24,010 nt of DNA, taken from Welwitschia mirabilis. Its lineage: Eukaryota > Gnetophyta > Gnetopsida > Welwitschiales. Positions 16,920-24,010 of this stretch are shown here, in pieces. Each line of letters begins with the position of its first letter. The stretch's first letter is position 1. The stretch spans positions 117,627,841-117,651,850 of the forward strand of contig JBOZIK010000001.1 in the NCBI GenBank assembly GCA_051453625.1. The letters run 5' to 3'. Below the pieces are notes generated by a model that saw only the letters and a program-made list of their open reading frames with translations, did not search any database and was not told the DNA's origin. The translations under genes were made by a program, and so were the position numbers.

Positions 16920-18060
16920 GAAATTAAATAAGCCCATAGATTGCAAAGAGATACTCTAAATCATTAAATCCCTAAAAAATAACAAAGCCTAGGACTTGAT
17001 GGCTATCTCATAGAAATCTTCAAAGTCTATTTTCCCATCCTTGATAAAAACATTCAACATGTTATGTAAGAGATATTCACAATCAAAAGAATCCCTACTG
17101 CAATGAATATAACTAGAATAATCCTTATTCCAAATAAAATAAGTTCCAGTAGTCTAGGGGATTATGGACCAATTGGAATATGTAATGTGCTTTACAAAAT
17201 TTTTTCAAAGATAATGGTTAACCATATCACACCTCCTACTATCCAAGGTTATCTATCCAAATCAAGCTAGATTTGTCTAGTTTATTTACATTCAAGATTA
17301 AATTTTATTTACTTATGAGATTATACATTATACTAAAAAATGTAAAGTTCCTCTGATGCTCACTAAGATCGATATAGCTAAAGCCTATGACATAGTTAGC
17401 TAGAGTGCATTAGGAACCATCCTTAGGAAATCTGGGTTTGTAGAAGACCTAATAAACCTATGGATGGATATGCAAGCCTCATCTGAATTTTTCCTAGATG
17501 TTAATGACACCAAATTAGAGTATTTAACAGTAGGATATAGCCTCAAATAAGGATATTCCTTATTTTTTTACCTTTTTTTTTTTGATTATGAATGTTTTAT
17601 AGGAAATGTTAAAGAGAAGTAGTATCAAAGGGATTAATATTGGGGAGCAAACATTCATAAATAATCATTACATAAATTATATAATTATTATGATTTAATC
17701 TTTTTATCAATAATAAAAAGCCACCCTGAATTAAATGAAGCTATTCAGTAGAGCCACAGGCCTAATGACAAACTAAACTAAGATAAAAATTCACTTTATA
17801 AAATCGAAAATAATTCATATGACTTATATCGCAAAAATATTAGGAGCCAAGGAAGAAGAAATAAGCATAATTTATTTAGGAATCATATTGTGGAACTAAA
17901 ATAAAATTCAAACTTGGAAGTACATTATTGAAAAAATCCAAAGAAAATGTAATACTTGAATGACTAGATTCCTATCTTCAAAAGAAAAATTATCCTAGCC
18001 AACTCTTACCTCATAGCTACTTTTAGATAACCAGCTTCCATTATCACTCCTTGAGGTAAA
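16920..18060 (+). pseudogene. LINE ORF2 reverse transcriptase
   Basis: Segments in order: LNKPIDCKEIL, IIKSLKNNKA (the KSPGPDG region), IILIPNKI, DYGPIGICNVLYKIFSKIM (FRPISLCNVxYKIISKxL), QARFV, LFTYEIIHYTKKCKVPLMLT, KIDIAKAYDIVS then a stop at Trp, ILRKSGFVEDLINLWM, GYSLK then a stop at Gln and GYSL (GLRQGDPLS), then NYYDLIFL at the YADDLIxF box where the first Asp has become Tyr. Downstream: SRATGLMTN, KIKIHF, IIYLGIILW, TW, IIEKIQRKCNT, MTRFLSSKEKLS. The catalytic box is broken, and stops are frequent. Confidence 0.9.
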
Positions 18061-18439
18061 TTATCAAGAAAATTAATAGGATAATTAAAAAAATTATTTG
18101 GTCAGAAGAGAAGGATAAATATAAAATTTTCCTTTGAAAGTGGGACATTATTACTTACCTAAAATCCTCTGAAGATTAAGGGCTTCAAAGACTAGAATAC
18201 TATCTTCTAATTGGGGAAAATCAATTCATTAGAAGACTATACATGGAGAATCTCCCTTGGAGTAAACTAATTAAATATAAATATGATTTATGAGATAGAA
18301 AGAAAGGGAAATCCTACCTTTAGAGATACCTGTTAAACTCTTACTAAGAGCTTAATAACATAGATACCACTTTTGAAGACATCACTAAATCCATTTTAAT
18401 TAAAAAGTATGGGAAGATTTAAGGGGTACTATACTAGAT

Positions 18440-18640
18440 AAAATCAAAATATTCTTCTAGTTATTACTTAAAAAAAAAAAGAGGATTCTAACTAGAGATA
18501 ATTTAAACAAATAGGGGATCTTGGTTTTTTCATACTAACCCATTTCCTACATGAATGTAGAGACTATTATTCATTTGTTTAGGGAGTTTACTTAGAGAAA
18601 ACAACTTATCACATTAATGAATGATTACTACATAGTAAGA
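18440..18640 (+). pseudogene. LINE ORF2 zf-RVT region
   Basis: KKRILTRDNLNK, stop, GILVF and SYMNVETIIHLFREF correspond to the C-terminal RT-associated zinc-binding domain (family NRILTRDNLxKRGxxxxxxCxxCxxxxETxxHLFxxC). The Cys ligands are mostly lost. Confidence 0.85.
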
Positions 18641-19239
18641 AAGGAGCATTAAAGATGGAAAAAAGAGGAATTGTATTTGATAAACTGACAAATTTAAAAG
18701 ATTCGCAATCAGATCATATTTACCAACATCCCTCTTCTTCACCCTATAAATACAACCCTTAGTTTGAAATGGTATTCTCTTAAAATTAAGGTAGCCATGG
18801 GCGTATCTCCTCTACATGAACTAGAGACTCTATATCTCTATGAAGATTACCTAAAAGTATAACAAAAAGTGTAGTTGATAGGATGGAAGACCCTCTTGTA
18901 GAAGCTAAAAGAGAAGCCGGAGATGGATATTATCCCTTTTTTTAGGAACTAGAAAAGAGGCTTAATGTAATTCAAGAGAATGAGAATTTACGTTTTTGAG
19001 GTACCAGTGAAAGGAGAAATAATCCTAATTAATGTTGAGGGATAAAGAAAAGCTCATCTTTTCTTCCTAGTAGCTATCCTTAAGCTTTTAAGTGGCTACA
19101 TTTGTAGAAGCACCCTATCAACCCCATGGGTTTTAGGGGTGTAACTAATAGAACGCTACTTCAGATAGTTTAAATGCACTTATAAAATTGTAGATATTTA
19201 TTTTATCTTTCTAAAAGCTTTGGACTTCATGCAAAGGGT
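18641..19239. other. LINE 3' region and unclassified sequence
   Basis: No domain recognised. It probably contains the LINE 3' tail; where the element stops cannot be set. Confidence 0.4.
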
Positions 19240-19315
19240 CAATATTTTGCATTTCTTCCTTTAAGTTCTAAAAAGAAAGGATGAAACCAGCTATTTAGAT
19301 CTGGTAATGCCCTTA
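19240..19315 (+). repeat. 76-bp repeat, copy left of the large gap
   Basis: Starts CAATATTTTGCATTTCTTCC and ends GGTAATGCCCTTA at the first N. It matches 20022-20097 at 74 of 76 positions. Confidence 0.97.
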
Positions 19316-20021
19316 NNNNNNNNNNNNNNNNNNNNNNNNNNNNNNNNNNNNNNNNNNNNNNNNNNNNNNNNNNNNNNNNNNNNNNNNNNNNNNNNNNNNN
19401 NNNNNNNNNNNNNNNNNNNNNNNNNNNNNNNNNNNNNNNNNNNNNNNNNNNNNNNNNNNNNNNNNNNNNNNNNNNNNNNNNNNNNNNNNNNNNNNNNNNN
19501 NNNNNNNNNNNNNNNNNNNNNNNNNNNNNNNNNNNNNNNNNNNNNNNNNNNNNNNNNNNNNNNNNNNNNNNNNNNNNNNNNNNNNNNNNNNNNNNNNNNN
19601 NNNNNNNNNNNNNNNNNNNNNNNNNNNNNNNNNNNNNNNNNNNNNNNNNNNNNNNNNNNNNNNNNNNNNNNNNNNNNNNNNNNNNNNNNNNNNNNNNNNN
19701 NNNNNNNNNNNNNNNNNNNNNNNNNNNNNNNNNNNNNNNNNNNNNNNNNNNNNNNNNNNNNNNNNNNNNNNNNNNNNNNNNNNNNNNNNNNNNNNNNNNN
19801 NNNNNNNNNNNNNNNNNNNNNNNNNNNNNNNNNNNNNNNNNNNNNNNNNNNNNNNNNNNNNNNNNNNNNNNNNNNNNNNNNNNNNNNNNNNNNNNNNNNN
19901 NNNNNNNNNNNNNNNNNNNNNNNNNNNNNNNNNNNNNNNNNNNNNNNNNNNNNNNNNNNNNNNNNNNNNNNNNNNNNNNNNNNNNNNNNNNNNNNNNNNN
20001 NNNNNNNNNNNNNNNNNNNNN
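19316..20021. other. assembly gap (706 N)
   Basis: Large run of Ns. Open frames reported across it are artefacts. The same 76 bp stand on both sides, ending left and starting right of the gap. Confidence 0.99.
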
Positions 20022-20097
20022 CAATATTTTTCATTTCTTCCTTTAAGTTCTAAAAAGAAAGGATGAAACCAGCTATTCAGATCTGGTAATGCCCTTA
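20022..20097 (+). repeat. 76-bp repeat, copy right of the large gap
   Basis: Begins directly at the first called base after the gap. Two substitutions from the left copy (G to T in the TTTGCATT part; T to C in CTATTTAGAT). Confidence 0.97.
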
Positions 20098-20262
20098 TAG
20101 AGAGTAGTAAACATGATTAAGAGACCCCTCAAGCACACTCTGCAAGGCAATAAAATCATAAAAAGAAAAAAAAGTTCCCCTTAAAGAAATAAAGGAAATA
20201 TAAAAGAAAACAGAACCGGAATGACACAAAAATGGAATCAACCTTATTCTAAAGGATAAAAC

Positions 20263-20369
20263 AAGGGAGACCCTATCCCCTAACCCAATTAGTAGATAAG
20301 GGTGATCCTATCCCTAATGCTTAATGAATAGACAAGGGTAACCCTATCCCAGAATCCCAACAAGTGGAT
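20263..20369. repeat. tandem repeat, three units of 35-36 bp
   Basis: Units begin at 20263, 20298 and 20334 with AAGGGWRAYCCTATCCC (AAGGGAGACCCTATCCC, AAGGGTGATCCTATCCC, AAGGGTAACCCTATCCC). A partial fourth unit (AATCCTTATC) follows. Confidence 0.9.
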
Positions 20370-20629
20370 AATCCTTATCTAGAGCCTATAAAAGAGACTC
20401 ACAAAGGAAAGAAAAAGTAAGAAGATGATACTCATCTTGAGTAAGAATAATAAGAGCCCCAAAAGTTGAGTCAGGACTTAAAAGTAGAAGAAATAGAGAT
20501 GGAGGAGATTAGATGCTTTGTGTTGATGGAAATAATCAAAGGATTATAGAAGTACCTCTATATTGTTTTAGAACCAAGTCATAGGGGACCTATAAGATCT
20601 ATTAAAACATTCTATATGAGGAACATACC

Positions 20630-20709
20630 AAGACTTCATTCAGATAAAAACCTAAAGGGGGATAATTCTAAGACTTCATCTAGATAAAAACCCAAAGGGG
20701 GATGATAGT
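20630..20709. repeat. 40-bp tandem duplication
   Basis: AAGACTTCATTCAGATAAAA begins the first unit (20630-20669) and AAGACTTCATCTAGATAAAA the second (20670-20709); both end in a purine-rich AAAGGGGGAT. Differences are few. Confidence 0.95.
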
Positions 20710-21473
20710 TTTAAGAATATTAATCAATATTTTGAAGTTCTTGCAAATAAGCTAGATAAGAAGCTCATCCAGAAGCATCACAAACATATTTTCCATAGAT
20801 GCAGAGACTACTAATAACCTTTTTAACTTTGAAGTAGGTTTTTGAGTTGGCTTTAGTCTGCATGTTATGTTTTTATTTATCTAGCATTTTGTAATTTTGT
20901 GATGTTTTCTGATAAACTTTGGTATTTAGTCTGAAGCCTGATGCTTCATTTCTAATATCACATCTAAGGCATTTTTACCCTCGGTAGTGTATTTTTCATT
21001 AATATATCTTACATTTTTATCTAAAAAAATGATTAATGGAATTAATAAAAGAAGTGTATCTATAAAATTTGGTGTATTACATTCTATTATGAAATTTTAT
21101 TGCTTGTGTTTTATAATAGATTTTAAAATTAAAGACAATGTGAATAAGTACATGAAGCCTTTTATATAAACCAAGAAGGATGAGAGTATAGTTTACTCTA
21201 TCATGATTTTTATCCTTCTTAATATTTGTAAAAGTACTTAACTCATAAATTATTTATGTTTTATTCCATGGAAGTAGAAAAATTTATCTTATTATAAGAC
21301 ATGGTAATTTTGAAATTTGTGGATAATTTTTTTTTCATTCTTCTAATTCATATTACAAATTGTTCAATGCATGTTTTGAATTGATTAAATATGATTATGA
21401 ACTCATGAGGGATTAAAAAAAATGAGCATGAAGAAATAATATATGTAATCAGCCTCACTAATTAAACAAAGGG

Positions 21474-21498
21474 ATTTACTTACCTTAGGTAAGTAAAT
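21474..21498. repeat. 25-bp perfect palindrome (12-bp arms, 1-base centre)
   Basis: ATTTACTTACCT, then T, then AGGTAAGTAAAT: both arms match exactly. Confidence 0.97.
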
Positions 21499-22150
21499 AA
21501 GTCATAAATATAATGTATTTTTATCACTGACATCAATGTTATTTATCACTTAATCTCATTCAACTTATCAATGATCAATCTTATCCAATCAATGTGATCA
21601 ATTGTATTTAGTTTAATGTCATCAGATTACCTTATGAGTAAATGATATCTATGGTTTTTAATCAATTGTATTAAGGACATTTGGTCTATTATTTACTTAT
21701 AATTAAAGATCTTTCCTCTCTTGTAAACTAATTTTTCATTTTTATATAAGTATATGCTATTAAATTTCCTTCTTATTCTTTCATGTTCTTCTCTTATCAT
21801 CCACTTAATTTTGAGTGTGGAGTTTGGTGCTTAGAGCTTGGACCTTAGAGCTATGGATCCTAAGCTTAGAATCCATTAAATCTTAATCAATCTTCATCAA
21901 GTAGTAGCTTCTAATCATTACTTTTCAAGTAGGTTTACTCTACTTATTTTGTTCCTATCTTGTCTTTTTTTCTTAAGAAAATTAATGGCATAATAGAGTA
22001 TTACTTAAGCTATTAATATGCTTAGTGTAGTGTTTATTTTATTAAAATTATCCCCTTCATTAGGATTAAACTAAGACAAGGGTGATATTTGAGAGATATC
22101 TTTACATACTCAATTGATGAGGTTCCTAGTGGAAAATTTTAAACAACTAA

Positions 22151-22182
22151 CCATGGGTTCACTTTAACATTTATAAACCCAT
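22151..22182. repeat. short inverted repeat
   Basis: CATGGGTT and AACCCATG (8-bp arms) separated by 16 bases. It could form a small hairpin; no following T-run, so not a terminator. Confidence 0.7.
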
Positions 22183-23262
22183 GTGCTTTTTACATTGTAA
22201 AATACCATATGAATTTTATTGTTTTATTCTACATCAAATATGAATTAAAATAATCTTATGATGGTTAATCATATTATCCTCAAATTTCCTTTATGCTAGA
22301 TGATCTTTCATGTCAATCCTAAGGCTCACTGAATTTGTTTACTTCAAATTAGTATTATGATTTACTTTATTCTAATTAATTTTAATTTGTATTAGTTAAC
22401 ATTTAATTTGTATATTATAAAGACTAATCAAATTAAGTGTTTATATTAATTTTATTAACTATAATTACTTTAAATTTATCTATGTATTTTTGTGTTCTTA
22501 TTATAGAGAACATTCAAAATTTTCAAAATCGAGATATAACTTAGGAATATCCTAACTTGTCAAATGTTATATAATTTTTAATGATTTTTTTTGATATGTT
22601 TAAAATTCTATTAGGATCATATAAATTTAGAAATATTGGATTTTTCTATATTTGATAAAATTTTAAAAAATAGCTTAAAAATAAATAAAAAGTAGTAAGT
22701 AATTAGTTTTGGTTTATGAAATTAATTGTTAACATTTTATAATAGATGAGTAGCCTAGATTATGGATAATTTAATAACCTTTCCAAATAATCCTCAATAA
22801 CTTAAAATTTCAAATCAGCTTAAAAGTTATAATCTTAGATTATATATTTATAGGAATCCAAAACTTGATATAGTTATTTTCAAAGATAACACCATGAGTC
22901 TAGTTTGAGAAAAATTAATATAATTTATTTTTTACTTTATAATAATTAATGATAAAACTTTAATTATAACATCTAAGTTAAAAACTCTTATAAATAATGT
23001 TAATAATTTATAGAAATTCTATTTAATAAAATTATGCTAATAGATTAAGAATTTAAGATAGATAATAATTAAAATAGTTTCATGTTATATCATTTTTGCT
23101 AAATATTCTTTGGTAAAGTGTAGTTTATGCTTTTCTTATTAAGTCCTTTGTTCTTGAATAATAAGTGAAATTCTTATTTGGCATAAATTAAGTTTGACTA
23201 ATTAAATACTTACAGAATGCATTCTTTAATGTTATTTTACTTTTTTAATATTACTAATTCTT

Positions 23263-23300
23263 TTCACACACACGCACACACATGCACACGCATATATATA
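23263..23300. repeat. imperfect (AC)n/(AT)n microsatellite
   Basis: ACACACACGCACACACATGC followed by ACACGCATATATATA. The histidine/threonine-rich peptide read here is only this repeat. Confidence 0.9.
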
Positions 23301-24010
23301 ATCCACCTCTTTTTTACTTGCTTTTATTTTAACACATATATTTTGAAATTTATGAGGAGCGTTTGCTTTGGCAATTTGGTTAACTCAACTAGCTCCTTTG
23401 ATTTTGTCCCTTTTGTTTATTTTATAGTTATATGAATTTTAGTAAGCATTATATTTTGTCTTCATATTTATCTCCACAGTTAATCTCATTTCTCCTTATT
23501 AATTATAGTATCATGTTAGAATTCACTATTTGAAATTGGAGAAAGGGGGTTTTAGATGGTATAGTTTCATGTATAAATTTTTTTTATGAGTATTATTATT
23601 AACTTAAAATAAAAGAAAGCTATTTCCATTATCTTAATAACCATTACTATATTTTTCAAATGTGATTATCTTTTAATAAGTCAACTAAAGTCATTTAGGT
23701 TTTCATTTCTCTTATGTATGATATTTTCAATAAAATAAATCCAATGAAGTTAGAACTATTTTTTCTTATGTAAATAATCAATTAAATATCTTTATTACAT
23801 AGGATTGTATGCATGCATTTGTATGATGTATTCATTAAATGCTACCTAAATCAAGATAATTTTAATAATTATGATATCCACACTTGGATTTCATAACCAA
23901 GTTGGTTGCATCACTGTTTTATATAAAACTTTATGAAAGTGGATTTAACCACTTAAACTTACTCTAACTTAACAACTTGAGTTATTGGTATTGAAGGATT
24001 ATGTTGCACT

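Larger units (their letters stand above)
14525..18640 (+). mobile_element. degenerate L1-type LINE (non-LTR retrotransposon)
   Basis: Plus-strand order ORF1, endonuclease, reverse transcriptase, zf-RVT, as in plant L1 elements. All frames are broken by stops and shifts. The 5' end probably lies somewhat left of the ORF1 ATG at 14525, in 14230-14524. The 3' end is unclear; no poly(A) tail is visible before the 19316 gap. Minus-strand open frames at 16558-16946 are shadows of this element. Confidence 0.9.
20098..20985. other. unclassified module with two tandem repeats and a TATA-like site
   Basis: Less AT-rich than its right-hand surroundings and without coding similarity. It has a 35-36 bp repeat (20263-20369), then CCTATAAAAGAGACTC (20385-20400), a GA-rich stretch, and a 40-bp repeat (20630-20709) whose units end in AAAGGGGGAT. 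Composition and parts resemble an LTR or the leader of a non-coding element, but I found no second copy or PBS. Confidence 0.4.
20986..24010. other. AT-rich non-coding sequence, no gene seen
   Basis: Open frames here (20987-21169, 23217-23435) are short, of low complexity and lack any recognisable domain. 21730-21990 has a TATA-like TATATAAG followed by a pyrimidine-rich stretch that looks like the transcription start region of an LTR, but no mate is seen. Confidence 0.5.

Noticed and set aside
16558-16946. Two hydrophobic minus-strand ORFs
   Set aside because: Antisense of the plus-strand LINE; Leu/Ile/Phe/Ser-rich because the sense strand is A-rich.
19239-20053. Long ORFs across the 706-N run
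   Set aside because: They consist of unknown residues; artefacts of Ns.
20263-20369. CRISPR-like array
   Set aside because: Only three imperfect units without distinct spacers, in plant-type DNA; a simple tandem repeat.
20700-20709. AAAGGGGGATGATAG as a polypurine tract followed by an LTR start
   Set aside because: The purine run is part of a 40-bp tandem duplication and occurs twice; no pol before it and no paired LTR.
23217-23435. 72-codon plus-strand ORF with His/Thr-rich part
   Set aside because: Built on the (AC)n/(AT)n microsatellite, no domain and no coding context.

Overview
This window is AT-rich plant nuclear DNA, probably heterochromatin of a flowering plant; I cannot name a genus. 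It holds no intact gene. Almost everything recognisable is decayed transposable elements, many recognised only by reading through stops and frameshifts. The evidence for a plant is the type of retrotransposons, priming sites complementary to initiator tRNA-Met, and fragments of a plant STP-type monosaccharide transporter.

Layout. (1) 1-2740, minus strand: remnant of a Ty1/copia Gag-Pol (gag, zinc knuckle, protease, integrase) running off the left edge just before its reverse transcriptase. (2) 2741-3612, minus strand: several joined partial copies of one segment of a hexose transporter (STP) gene, directly abutting the copia priming site. (3) 4075-5087 and 12073-13803, plus strand: pol of a Ty3/gypsy chromovirus (reverse transcriptase, RNase H, integrase, chromodomain-like tail) followed by the start of its 3' LTR. 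Its RNase H region is split by (4) 5088-12067, minus strand: a structurally complete copia-type element with two LTRs of about 1.3 kb, target-site duplication AAAAG, PBS and polypurine tract. Its interior encodes gag, protease and the pre-integrase region, but integrase, reverse transcriptase and RNase H are missing. In their place is an unrelated accessory reading frame (8238-7188) with its own TATA-like box, resembling the 'putative plant transposon protein' family. (5) 14525-18640, plus strand: a worn L1-type LINE with ORF1, endonuclease, reverse transcriptase and zf-RVT regions. (6) 18641-24010: non-coding sequence with short tandem repeats, palindromes and a 706-N gap flanked by a 76-bp near-identical duplication.

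How it fits together. The order of events can be read in part: the gypsy element was present first, the copia derivative then inserted into it, and everything decayed. Many stops lie at codons where the family consensus is Gln, Trp or Arg, as expected from C-to-T decay of methylated, silenced repeats. The most unusual items are the pol-less copia derivative carrying an accessory gene, and the transporter fragments joined to a retrotransposon priming site.
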